Of a stretch of 49,655 nt of DNA, positions 37,750 through 46,068 are shown in pieces. Under the pieces are notes generated by a model that worked only from the letters and a program-made list of their open reading frames with translations, ran no database searches and had not been told where the DNA came from. Origin of the DNA: JANLTP01 sp031363055 (GTDB lineage Bacteria > Pseudomonadota > Gammaproteobacteria > Burkholderiales > Burkholderiaceae_E); contig JANLTP010000249.1 in assembly GCA_031363055.1 (NCBI GenBank), positions 1-49,655 on the forward strand. The letters are read 5' to 3'. Within the stretch, counting starts at the first letter, position 1; the number at the start of each line of letters is the position of its first letter. The position numbers and the translations under genes were made by a program.

Positions 37750-38515
37750 GCGCGCCGCCCCAAACACAGCCGCTGTCGAGGCCCAACAGTTCAGGGCGCA
37801 TGAGCAGGCCCTGCGTCGACCAGTGACCGAAGACGACCGTACAGTGTTTGCTGGCTCGCGCTTCGATGTCGAACCAGGGGCGGTAGCCGAGTGGGGCGCC
37901 GGCGCTGCCCTCCTTGCTGGCGAATTCCATCTCGCCAGCGTCGCTGCAAAAGCGCAGCCGCGTCAGGCCGTTGACAATGACGCGAAGGCGCTCTACGCCC
38001 CGAAGCTCGCTGTGCCATTGACGCGGTTCGTCGCCGTACATTTCATGCAGGAACGTCTTCCAATGCTCGCCGCTCAATACGGTTTGCACTTCGGCCGAAC
38101 AGGCTAGCGCGTCGGCGACGCTCCATTGCGGCAGAACGCCGGCATGGACTAACAGATGGTCGTCCTGAAAATAGGCGAGCGGCTGGCCGCGAAGCCAGCG
38201 CGCAAGTTCATCGCAATCGTCGGCGTTCAGTAACTCGTGCAGGGTATCCGAGCGCGAGGTCTTGCGCGCGCCGGCCAGCACGGCCAGAAAATGCAGGTCA
38301 TGGTTGCCCAGGACGGTGATGATCCGATCACGATGCTGGTAAGCCCAGCGCAACATCGCCAAGGATTTTGGTCCACGATTGACGAGATCGCCGCACAGCC
38401 AGAGCCTGGTGCTCGGAACACGATCATCGGATTCAGCAATCTTCGCCAGCAGAGACTCGAAGCAATCGAAACAGCCCTGGATATCGCCTACGGCAATGAC
38501 GTTCTCAAGCGTCAA
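37673..38515 (-). CDS. apaH: Symmetrical bis(5'-nucleosyl)-tetraphosphatase ApaH
   Basis: A 280-residue metallophosphatase that splits Ap4A to two ADP and also removes Np4 caps from RNA. Metal motifs are GDIQGC, GDLVNRGP and GNHD, with LVHAGVLPQW and FGHWSTQGL further on. The start is TTG at 38515, inside the stop of the upstream dehydratase gene (TTGA overlap), supported by the conserved N-terminus. The C-terminal tail extends antisense into the end of plsC. Confidence 0.95.
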   Translation of the reverse strand: MTLENVIAVGDIQGCFDCFESLLAKIAESDDRVPSTRLWLCGDLVNRGPKSLAMLRWAYQHRDRIITVLGNHDLHFLAVLAGARKTSRSDTLHELLNADDCDELARWLRGQPLAYFQDDHLLVHAGVLPQWSVADALACSAEVQTVLSGEHWKTFLHEMYGDEPRQWHSELRGVERLRVIVNGLTRLRFCSDAGEMEFASKEGSAGAPLGYRPWFDIEARASKHCTVVFGHWSTQGLLMRPELLGLDSGCVWGGALSAVRLANRELFQVNCPQAANPAPG

Positions 38516-40422
38516 TTCAAGGCTCTGAGCACCGCCGGTTTTTTCTGCGTCGGCTGGGCGGGCAAGTGCACGACATTATCTGCCTGATGAACAAAAGGAA
38601 CGTAGAGCGGCACGAATCTGGCGAGTGCCGCCTTGGTCTCGATTTCACCTTGTGGCGCGAGGCTGCTGAGCCAGCGCAATACCTCACTCTCCCAGGTCGC
38701 GCCAGGCAGGACGGTCGAGCGAGCAATACGAACTTTCGGATGACGGGTCGGTTGCGTCGCTTCGGAATGCGTCAGCAACTCTTCAAACAATTTTTCGCCG
38801 GGCCGCAGACCGGTGAACTGGATCTGGATCTGGGTTTCGGTCAGGCCGGAAAGGCGGATCAGGTCGCGCGCCAGATCAACGATCTTGACGGGTTCACCCA
38901 TATCGAGTACAAAAATTTCGCCGTTCTGGCCCATCAGCGCGGACTGCAAAACCAGATCGGCTGCTTCGGAAACCGACATAAAATAGCGACGGACCTCCGG
39001 GTGCGTGACGGTAATCGGGCCGCCCCGGGCAATCTGCTCCTTGAACTTGGGCACGACGCTGCCGGTTGAGCCCAGCACATTGCCGAAGCGGACCATGACG
39101 GTGGCGATATGGGCGCGCGCAGCCCAGTGCTGCAGGACCATTTCGGCCAGGCGTTTCGACGCGCCCATGACACTGGTCGGGTTGACCGCCTTGTCGGTCG
39201 AGATGAAGATCAGCTTATCCACCGGGTGCCGGCCAATCGCTTCCGCCAGTCGGTAGGTGCCGAGCACGTTATTCTCGACCGCTGCCCAAGCATTGTCGTG
39301 TTCCATGAGCGGCACATGTTTGTAGGCGGCTGCATGGAAGACGACGTTCGGTTTGTTGCGACTGAACAATTGTTCGAGGCAAGCGCTGTCCTTGACATCG
39401 CCCATCACACATTTCAAACGCAACTTGGGATGCGTGCGCGACAGTTCCTGCTCGATCTGATAAAGCGCGAATTCGCTTTGTTCGTAAAGAAGCAAGGTGC
39501 TGGGCGCATACAAGGCAACCTTGCGGCACAGCTCGGAGCCGATCGAGCCGCCGGCACCCGTCACCAGAACCACCTTGCCGCGCAGCAGATGACCAAGGCC
39601 TTCGGTGTCGAGATCGACCGGGTCGCGACCGAGCAGGTCATCGAGCTCGATTTCGCGGGTTCGCGAATAACGCACATTGCCCGACAGCAAGTCGTCGACG
39701 CCGGGCATCAACATGAGCTTGACGCCAGCGGACTCGCAAAGATCGAAGGCGCGGCGCCGCGTGTTGTGGTCAATTGAGCTGTCTGAAAGAATGGCGTGGC
39801 AGACACCTTCGCGCCGCGCCAGGCCCGGCAAATCGGTCCAGGTACCCAGAATCGGCACGCCGCCGAGCAAACGGCCACTGGAGTGGTCGTCAAGTACGCC
39901 GACCACGCGCCAGTTCGGACTGCGCCGGAACTGGTCGACCAGAGCCAGTGACGTGTCGGTGGCGGCCAGTAAAAACACCGGTTTACCTTGATCGCGAAGT
40001 CCGAGCTGTGGCAGCTCTTCCTTGACCCATTGATAAACGATTCGCCCGCCCGCCATGAACAGCAACAACAATGGTGGCTGCAGGATGTAGACCGAGCGCG
40101 GCACGCCATGGCCGTAGCGCCAAAGTAACATCAGGGTGGGTACGATCAGCGCGGCAATCAACACCGCAAATCCAATTCTTCGCAGGTCATGCAGGCTCGC
40201 GTAGCGCCACATGCCCTGGTAGAGACCAAAGTATAAGAAACACACCAGGTGCACCAGCAGAACGATCGGCAGCGTGACAAACGCCGAACGCGGCACCGAT
40301 TCCGCATCGAAGCTGAAACGCAACGCATACAGGCCGATCCAGGTCACGCTGACCCAAGCCAGGTCATGCGCGATGGCGATGAGACTGCGCGGATTCAGAT
40401 AACGATAGGCGTTGGTGTTCAA
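38512..40422 (-). CDS. Membrane-anchored UDP-sugar 4,6-dehydratase (PglF/WbpM/FlaA1-like)
   Basis: A 636-residue protein. Four N-terminal membrane segments (about 12-115) are followed by a CoA-binding-like Rossmann region and a short-chain dehydrogenase domain (from about 283) with TGAGGSIGSELCRK for NAD(P). The catalytic Tyr of classical SDRs is replaced by Met (TSVMGASKRLAE), as in PglF and WbpM, which convert UDP-GlcNAc to the 4-keto-6-deoxy sugar. It would supply sugars for O-antigen or glycan synthesis. It follows the WecA/WbpL-type gene by 29 bp and precedes apaH. Confidence 0.92.
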   Translation of the reverse strand: MNTNAYRYLNPRSLIAIAHDLAWVSVTWIGLYALRFSFDAESVPRSAFVTLPIVLLVHLVCFLYFGLYQGMWRYASLHDLRRIGFAVLIAALIVPTLMLLWRYGHGVPRSVYILQPPLLLLFMAGGRIVYQWVKEELPQLGLRDQGKPVFLLAATDTSLALVDQFRRSPNWRVVGVLDDHSSGRLLGGVPILGTWTDLPGLARREGVCHAILSDSSIDHNTRRRAFDLCESAGVKLMLMPGVDDLLSGNVRYSRTREIELDDLLGRDPVDLDTEGLGHLLRGKVVLVTGAGGSIGSELCRKVALYAPSTLLLYEQSEFALYQIEQELSRTHPKLRLKCVMGDVKDSACLEQLFSRNKPNVVFHAAAYKHVPLMEHDNAWAAVENNVLGTYRLAEAIGRHPVDKLIFISTDKAVNPTSVMGASKRLAEMVLQHWAARAHIATVMVRFGNVLGSTGSVVPKFKEQIARGGPITVTHPEVRRYFMSVSEAADLVLQSALMGQNGEIFVLDMGEPVKIVDLARDLIRLSGLTETQIQIQFTGLRPGEKLFEELLTHSEATQPTRHPKVRIARSTVLPGATWESEVLRWLSSLAPQGEIETKAALARFVPLYVPFVHQADNVVHLPAQPTQKKPAVLRALN

Positions 40423-40451
40423 GCGGGGTTATTTCGAGAATTTCTACGGTT

Positions 40452-41480
40452 TCACGAGGATTTGGTATTGGAGGCGCGCCTGGCAAAAAACAGGCCAGTC
40501 ACAATTTGTAACGCTATTATAAGGCCAGCGTAGGTGCCGTTCTGGTGAATAATCAGCACCGCCAGCGCGGCGCTGATCAACATCAGCAGATAGGCCCACA
40601 GGGCTAATTTGCGATGGCCCAATCCGGCCAGAATATTTCGCTGGTAAATATGTTCGCGATGAGCCTGCCAGAAGGCTTTGCGTTTGAGCACTCGGCTGAG
40701 CAAGGTGAAGGTCGCGTCAAAGATGAATGGGAAAAAAAGCATGACGGGCAGCCAGGCCGGCCAGCAAGCCTGTTGCCAGCCTATGACACCGACCGCGCCT
40801 GCGGTGAACCCCAGCGGAATCGAACCCGAGTCGCCCAGAAAGAGACGTGCCGGGTGAAAATTGAAGCGCAGAAAGGCAGTCGCCGCAGCGGCGATCGATG
40901 CGCAGATCAAGGCCAGCTCGAGATGTGTGTTTAGCGCTGCGATCAATCCATAGGTACCAAACCCGATGACGGTCATGCCGCCCGCCAAGCCGTCAGATCC
41001 GTCCATGAAGTTATACAAATTGGCAGCCCATACCAACAGCAGGGCGATCAACCCCAACGAAATACCGCCGAGGCCGAGCCCGAGGCTAAAGGCGCAGCCG
41101 ACCGCCACCGCGCAATGCAACATCAACCTCGGCGCGACTTTGAGCCGGTAGACGTCGTCAAAAAGAGACACGAGTAACAACACGCTGTAGCAAATGACTA
41201 TAGTCCAGGTCACCGAGGTCGTCGGCCGGTTTGCGTTCATTGCCGCGATCAGTGTCGCGATCAATGCTGCCATCAAACCAAGGGCTATGCCGAGGCCGCC
41301 AATTCTGGGTATCGCGCCATCGTGCAAGGAGCGCTCGTTGGCCTCGTCGCTAGTGGCGTGAATCAGACGAGTTCGCAACAACAGGTGCAGTGAAATTGCG
41401 GTCACGCACAGAGCCAGGAACGGAGCGACCAACAGAGCGAGGGACGGGCCATACCAGCCGATAATCGGAGCCGAAATCAA
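40452..41480 (-). CDS. Undecaprenyl-phosphate sugar-1-phosphate transferase (WecA/WbpL/MraY family)
   Basis: A 342-residue protein with about ten membrane segments. NERSLHDGAIPRIGGLGI, SLFDDVYRL, NLYNFMDGSDGLAGG, RLFLGDSGS and HREHIYQR are the polyprenyl-phosphate transferase motifs. It would start lipid-linked O-antigen by moving a HexNAc- or QuiNAc/FucNAc-phosphate to undecaprenyl phosphate. WbpL/WbpM pairing in Pseudomonas matches its coupling to the dehydratase behind it. The start is TTG at 41480; it diverges from rmlB with 26 bp between. Confidence 0.92.
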   Translation of the reverse strand: MISAPIIGWYGPSLALLVAPFLALCVTAISLHLLLRTRLIHATSDEANERSLHDGAIPRIGGLGIALGLMAALIATLIAAMNANRPTTSVTWTIVICYSVLLLVSLFDDVYRLKVAPRLMLHCAVAVGCAFSLGLGLGGISLGLIALLLVWAANLYNFMDGSDGLAGGMTVIGFGTYGLIAALNTHLELALICASIAAAATAFLRFNFHPARLFLGDSGSIPLGFTAGAVGVIGWQQACWPAWLPVMLFFPFIFDATFTLLSRVLKRKAFWQAHREHIYQRNILAGLGHRKLALWAYLLMLISAALAVLIIHQNGTYAGLIIALQIVTGLFFARRASNTKSS

Positions 41481-41490
41481 GGGTCGTTCC

Positions 41491-41498
41491 GCTATACT
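41491..41498. promoter_or_regulatory. Overlapping divergent -10 boxes between the WecA/WbpL-type gene and rmlB
   Basis: TATACT (41493-41498) faces rmlB with only eight bases to its ATG, and on the other strand TATAGC (41496-41491) faces the transferase gene with ten bases to its TTG. The two hexamers share four base pairs. There is no Shine-Dalgarno for rmlB, so a nearly leaderless message is predicted. No clear -35 on either side. Confidence 0.4.
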
Positions 41499-41506
41499 CG
41501 AAGCCT

Positions 41507-42571
41507 ATGAATTCGATCATCGTAACAGGTGCCGCAGGCTTCATCGGGTCCAATTTTGTGCTCGACTGGATCGCCGCAGGCCTAGGTAAAGTCATCAGTC
41601 TCGATGCGCTGACGTATGCCGGCAATCTGGCCAATCTCGCGGCACTTCGCGATAACCCGTCGCACACGTTTGTGAAGGGCAATATCTGCGATACCGAGTT
41701 GCTGACGCGGGTATTCAACGAACATCGGCCCAGCGCAATTCTTCATTTTGCGGCCGAATCACATGTCGATCGCTCGATTCACGGTCCACGTGAGTTCGTT
41801 GAAACCAATGTCATGGGTACGTTCGTCTTGCTCGAAGCAGCACGCCACTACTGGACACAGCTCGCCGGTGATGAACGCAAGAATTTTCGCTTCCTGCATG
41901 TATCAACCGATGAAGTGTTTGGCTCGTTGGGTCCGTCCGATCCCGCCTTCGCTGAGACCAAGGCGTATGAACCCAACAGCCCCTATTCGGCGTCGAAGGC
42001 AGCGTCCGATCATCTGGTTCGGGCCTGGCATCACACCTACGGCTTGCCGGTAGTCACCACCAATTGCTCAAATAACTACGGTCCTTACCAATTCCCCGAA
42101 AAATTGATTCCGCTGGTCATTGCCAACGCGCTGGCGGGCAAAAAACTGCCGATCTATGGCGATGGCTCAAACGTGCGCGATTGGCTCTATGTCGGCGACC
42201 ATTGCTCGGCCATTCGCGAGGTACTCAAGCGCGGCCGGCTCGGCGAGACCTACAACATTGGCGGTTGTAACGAGCGCACCAATCTACAGGTCGTGCGTGC
42301 CATTTGTGCGTTGCTTGATGAAATGCGACCTGACAAGGCCGGTGGCCGTGAGCGGCTCATCGAATACGTCAAGGATCGTCCGGGTCACGACCGTCGTTAT
42401 GCAATCGACGCACGCAAGATCGAAGCGGAATTGGGTTGGACGCCCAGTGAGACGTTCGAGACCGGCATGCGTAAAACCGTCAAGTGGTACCTCGATCACC
42501 AGGACTGGGTTCAGACTGTATTGAGTGGTGAATATCGTACCTGGATCGATCAGAACTACCGGCAACGCTGA
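41507..42571 (+). CDS. rmlB: dTDP-glucose 4,6-dehydratase
   Basis: A 354-residue SDR enzyme, second step of dTDP-L-rhamnose synthesis. The NAD motif TGAAGFIGSNFV begins at residue 7, HFAAESHVDRSI and HVSTDEVFGSL follow, and YSASKAASDHLV holds the catalytic Tyr and Lys. The C-terminal half has FPEKLIPL and RDWLYVGDH. Conserved sequence starts so close to ATG 41507 that no other start is likely. First gene of rmlBACD. Confidence 0.97.
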   Translation: MNSIIVTGAAGFIGSNFVLDWIAAGLGKVISLDALTYAGNLANLAALRDNPSHTFVKGNICDTELLTRVFNEHRPSAILHFAAESHVDRSIHGPREFVETNVMGTFVLLEAARHYWTQLAGDERKNFRFLHVSTDEVFGSLGPSDPAFAETKAYEPNSPYSASKAASDHLVRAWHHTYGLPVVTTNCSNNYGPYQFPEKLIPLVIANALAGKKLPIYGDGSNVRDWLYVGDHCSAIREVLKRGRLGETYNIGGCNERTNLQVVRAICALLDEMRPDKAGGRERLIEYVKDRPGHDRRYAIDARKIEAELGWTPSETFETGMRKTVKWYLDHQDWVQTVLSGEYRTWIDQNYRQR

Positions 42572-42588
42572 CGCGCGAAGCGGAACTT

Positions 42589-43485
42589 ATGAACAAGAAC
42601 CGAAAAGGCATTATCCTGGCCGGAGGCTCTGGAACCCGCTTATATCCGGTAACCAAAGCCGTGTCGAAGCAGTTGCTGCCGGTGTACGACAAGCCGATGA
42701 TTTATTACCCGTTATCGGTGCTGATGCTGGCCGGTATTCGCGAAGTACTGATCATATCGACCCCGCAAGATACACCACGCTTTTCCGAACTGCTCGGCGA
42801 TGGCAGTGACTGGGGTCTGTCGTTACAGTACTGCGTCCAGCCGTCGCCCGATGGCCTGGCGCAAGCATTCATCCTCGGTCGAGAATTTGTCGGCACCTCG
42901 CCGGCGGCGCTGATTCTGGGTGACAATATTTTTTATGGTCACGACCTTGCCGCGATGGCGCATCGTGCCGACGCGCGCCGAGAAGGTGCAACGGTCTTTG
43001 CTTATCATGTCAATGACCCGGAGCGGTACGGGGTAGTCGATTTCGACGCTACCGGACGGGCCCTTAGCCTCGAGGAAAAACCCGCCGAGCCGAAGTCGAA
43101 TTATGCGGTCACCGGTCTGTACTTTTACGATAACCAGGTGCTCGACATTGCGGCCGCCGTCAAACCGTCGGCACGCGGCGAGTATGAAATTACCGACGTC
43201 AACCGTGCCTACTTGCAGAGCGGCAAGTTGTCGGTGGAAATCATGGGGCGCGGATTCGCCTGGCTCGATACCGGTACCCATCAGTCCTTGCTGCAAGCGT
43301 CGGCGTTCATCGAGACCATCGAGTCGCGGCAAGGCTTGAAGGTTGCGTGCCCGGAGGAGATTGCCTACCGCGCCGGTTGGATCGATGCAGCAACCATGCA
43401 ACGATTGGCGGCGCCGTTAGCCAAGAATGAATATGGTCAATACTTGCTGCGGCTGTTGCGAGAAAAGGATATTCGCGTCAGATGA
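42589..43485 (+). CDS. rmlA: Glucose-1-phosphate thymidylyltransferase
   Basis: A 298-residue nucleotidyltransferase, first step of dTDP-rhamnose synthesis. GIILAGGSGTRLYPVTKAVSKQLLPVYDKPMIYYPL is the nucleotide-binding start; LGDNIFYGHDL and EEKPAEPKSNYAVTGLYFYD follow. Length is normal. It is inhibited by dTDP-rhamnose in known enzymes. The stop overlaps the rmlC start by four bases. Confidence 0.97.
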   Translation: MNKNRKGIILAGGSGTRLYPVTKAVSKQLLPVYDKPMIYYPLSVLMLAGIREVLIISTPQDTPRFSELLGDGSDWGLSLQYCVQPSPDGLAQAFILGREFVGTSPAALILGDNIFYGHDLAAMAHRADARREGATVFAYHVNDPERYGVVDFDATGRALSLEEKPAEPKSNYAVTGLYFYDNQVLDIAAAVKPSARGEYEITDVNRAYLQSGKLSVEIMGRGFAWLDTGTHQSLLQASAFIETIESRQGLKVACPEEIAYRAGWIDAATMQRLAAPLAKNEYGQYLLRLLREKDIRVR

Positions 43486-44027
43486 AGATTACGCCGACCG
43501 CTCTGCCCGAGGTGTTGCTCATCGAGCCCAAAGTGTTTGGCGATGAGCGCGGCTTTTTTTATGAAAGCTGGAACCAGGCCAAATTCAACGAACTGATTCC
43601 TGGTGACTGGAATTTTGTTCAGGATAACCATTCCAAATCAGCGCGCGGCGTGTTGCGTGGCCTTCATTATCAACTGCAACATGCACAGGGCAAGTTGGTA
43701 CGGGCGGTCGCCGGTGAGGTGCTCGATGTGGTGCTCGACGTCCGGCGTTCTTCAAAGACTTTTGGTCGCTGGGTGGGCGTTCGTCTGAGCGCGCAGAACC
43801 ACCACCAGCTCTGGGTACCGCCTGGATTTGCGCATGGCTTTGTGGTGCTTAGCGAGACCGCTGAGTTCCTGTACAAAACCACCGACTACTGGCATCAGGC
43901 CAGCGAGCGCAGCGTTCGCTGGAATGATCCCGAGTTGGCCATCGATTGGCAGATCGGCGTTGCGCCAACCCTGGCCGCCAAGGACGCGCAAGCGCCGCTT
44001 TTCCGTGATGCTGAGGTATACCCATAA
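43482..44027 (+). CDS. rmlC: dTDP-4-dehydrorhamnose 3,5-epimerase
   Basis: A 181-residue cupin-type epimerase. DERGFFYESWNQAKFNEL, VLRGLHYQLQHAQGKLVRAV with the catalytic His, and WVPPGFAHGFVVLSETAEFLYKTTDYW are canonical, and the C-terminal WNDPELAIDW closes the domain. Overlaps rmlA by four bases and rmlD by one (TAATG). Confidence 0.97.
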   Translation: MKITPTALPEVLLIEPKVFGDERGFFYESWNQAKFNELIPGDWNFVQDNHSKSARGVLRGLHYQLQHAQGKLVRAVAGEVLDVVLDVRRSSKTFGRWVGVRLSAQNHHQLWVPPGFAHGFVVLSETAEFLYKTTDYWHQASERSVRWNDPELAIDWQIGVAPTLAAKDAQAPLFRDAEVYP

Positions 44028-44941
44028 TGCGAATTCTCGTCACCGGTTCGGCAGGACAATTAGGTCGATCGTTTCAACGAAGTCTGGCCGGGGTCGGTGA
44101 GACCCTGTTCTTTGATTTGAAAGAACTCGACCTGACCAAGACAGACGACATCCGGCGCAGCCTTGCCGAACTCAAGCCCGAGTTGGTCATCCACTGCGCG
44201 GCGTACACTGAGGTCGATTCAGCCGAGGATAAGCCCGAACTGGCGCTTGCGGTCAATGCGACGGCGCCCACGGTCATTGCAGAAGAGCAGGCGCGCCGCG
44301 GTGGCGCCATCATTCACATTTCGACCGACTATGTATTTGACGGCAGCAAAGCGGGCGAATATACCGAATCGGACGCCCCGAACCCGCTATCGGTGTACGG
44401 TCGAACCAAACTTCAAGGCGAACAGGGTGTCGCGGCCAGCGGCGCGGCGCATCTGATTTTTCGCACCAGTTGGGTTTATTCGTACCAGTGCGCGAATTTT
44501 TTTCTGACCATGATGCGGCTGTTCCAGGCACGCAAGGAATTGCGCGTGGTGGCCGATCAATTTGGCGCGCCCAACTATGTCGATGACATGGTGCGGTCCA
44601 TGCTCGATCGTTTTGTCTTGCCGGACCCAGCGGGCGCGGTTGAGCGTATTCAAGCAGTATCGGGCCTATATAACCTGTCGGCCGGTGGCAGTACTTCCTG
44701 GGCCGGTTACTCGCAAGCCATCCTCGATCTGGCCAAGAAAAGCCCGGTGTTCGCCTCAAAAATTCAGTGCCAAAGCATTGTTCCCATTGCAGCCAGCGAT
44801 TACCCGACCAAGGCGCAGCGGCCGGCCAATTCACGACTCAGCCTGGAAAAAACCCGCAGCAAACTCGGTATTCAGTTGCCTGAATGGAACGACGCCTTGA
44901 TACGTTGCATGCGGCAATTTGAACAAGCGCCCAGCGCCTGA
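44027..44941 (+). CDS. rmlD: dTDP-4-dehydrorhamnose reductase
   Basis: A 304-residue SDR reductase giving dTDP-L-rhamnose. TGSAGQLGRSF binds NAD(P)H, STDYVFDG and the catalytic YGRTKLQGE follow, and RTSWVYS is also typical. Last of the rmlBACD run. About 100 non-coding bases separate it from the next gene, which has its own promoter. Confidence 0.96.
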   Translation: MRILVTGSAGQLGRSFQRSLAGVGETLFFDLKELDLTKTDDIRRSLAELKPELVIHCAAYTEVDSAEDKPELALAVNATAPTVIAEEQARRGGAIIHISTDYVFDGSKAGEYTESDAPNPLSVYGRTKLQGEQGVAASGAAHLIFRTSWVYSYQCANFFLTMMRLFQARKELRVVADQFGAPNYVDDMVRSMLDRFVLPDPAGAVERIQAVSGLYNLSAGGSTSWAGYSQAILDLAKKSPVFASKIQCQSIVPIAASDYPTKAQRPANSRLSLEKTRSKLGIQLPEWNDALIRCMRQFEQAPSA

Positions 44942-44999
44942 CGAGTCACGAGGAGTCGCACTCAGTTGCGCGTTCTGGTCGGTGCGAGCGGTCGGTGTT

Positions 45000-45028
45000 T
45001 TGGGATCGCTCGGATTCGCGTCCATAAT
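45000..45028 (+). promoter_or_regulatory. Sigma-70 promoter of the GT2 gene
   Basis: TTGGGA (45000-45005), 17 bases, CATAAT (45023-45028). Predicted start near 45035, about 14 bases before the ATG at 45049. Confidence 0.5.
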
Positions 45029-45048
45029 GCGTCGCAATTGCTGACTCA

Positions 45049-46065
45049 ATGACTCTTGCCGTGAATGTTGAAGATAAGCTGACCCCAATAGTGGCGCCAG
45101 AATCCGATGAATTGCCAGGGCCAGCGAGTCGCTCTGGCGTGCCTGTTGAGCCCCTGGTGGCGGTGCTTCTATGCACGGCCAACGGCCAGGCGTTCCTCGA
45201 AAAACAACTGGAGTCGATTGCGCGGCAGTCCTACGGCCGGCTAAAACTGGTCATTTCGGATGACGGATCGACCGATCAGACTGTGCCTCTGATTGAGCAG
45301 TTTGCGCGCAAGCATCCGCAGCTTCCGGTCGAAACAAGGACCGGTCCGCAGAAGGGTTTTTCGGCCAATTTCATGTCGATTGCCTGTGATGCCAGTATCC
45401 AAGCGGATTATTTTGCGTTTTCGGATCAGGACGATATCTGGTTACCCGAGAAGATTGAACGTGCCCTCGATTGGTTGCAGGCGGTAGCCCCTGGCGTGCC
45501 GGCCATGTACTGCGGCCGCACGCAGGCCATCGACGAGCAGGGCGTGGTTCTGGGCCTTTCGCCCTTGTTCGCCAAACAGCCGAGCTTCAAGAATGCGATT
45601 GTGCAAAGCCTGGCGGGCGGCAATACCATCGTGCTCAACCGTGCGGCGCGCGAACTGGTGGTATCGATTGGCATGCTGCGGGTAGTTGCCCATGACTGGT
45701 GGTTCTATCAATTGATCAGCGGCGTCAACGGTCTGGTGCTCTACGATCCACAACCCTTGGTGCAGTATCGTCAGCACGCTTCGAACATCATTGGTTCAAA
45801 CTCCGGTTGGGGCGCGCGTTGGCGGCGCATCAAGGGCCTGTTTGTTGGCCGCTTCCAATCCTGGAACGATATCAACGTGCGCGCGCTTGAATTGATTGCC
45901 TCGCGCCTGACGCCCGAGAACCAGGCCGTATTGGCGCATTTTCGCGAGGTCCGCGATGCCGGTTTGGCGCAACGGCTGACCGGCATGCTGGGCAGCGGTA
46001 TCTATCGGCAAACCTTCCTGGGGAACCTGGGCTTGTTGGCCGCAACCTTGCTCAAAAAGATCTGA
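45049..46065 (+). CDS. Family 2 glycosyltransferase, possible rhamnosyltransferase
   Basis: A 338-residue GT-A enzyme. About 35 poorly conserved residues precede VAVLLCTANGQAFLEKQLESI; ISDDGSTD and FSDQDDIW are the nucleotide- and metal-binding motifs, and VQYRQHASNIIGSN resembles the end of the rhamnosyltransferase/RfbF-like group. Acceptor and donor cannot be told from sequence; the rml genes just upstream make dTDP-rhamnose a likely donor. ATG 45049 follows a predicted promoter. Confidence 0.85.
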   Translation: MTLAVNVEDKLTPIVAPESDELPGPASRSGVPVEPLVAVLLCTANGQAFLEKQLESIARQSYGRLKLVISDDGSTDQTVPLIEQFARKHPQLPVETRTGPQKGFSANFMSIACDASIQADYFAFSDQDDIWLPEKIERALDWLQAVAPGVPAMYCGRTQAIDEQGVVLGLSPLFAKQPSFKNAIVQSLAGGNTIVLNRAARELVVSIGMLRVVAHDWWFYQLISGVNGLVLYDPQPLVQYRQHASNIIGSNSGWGARWRRIKGLFVGRFQSWNDINVRALELIASRLTPENQAVLAHFREVRDAGLAQRLTGMLGSGIYRQTFLGNLGLLAATLLKKI

Positions 46066-46068
46066 TCC

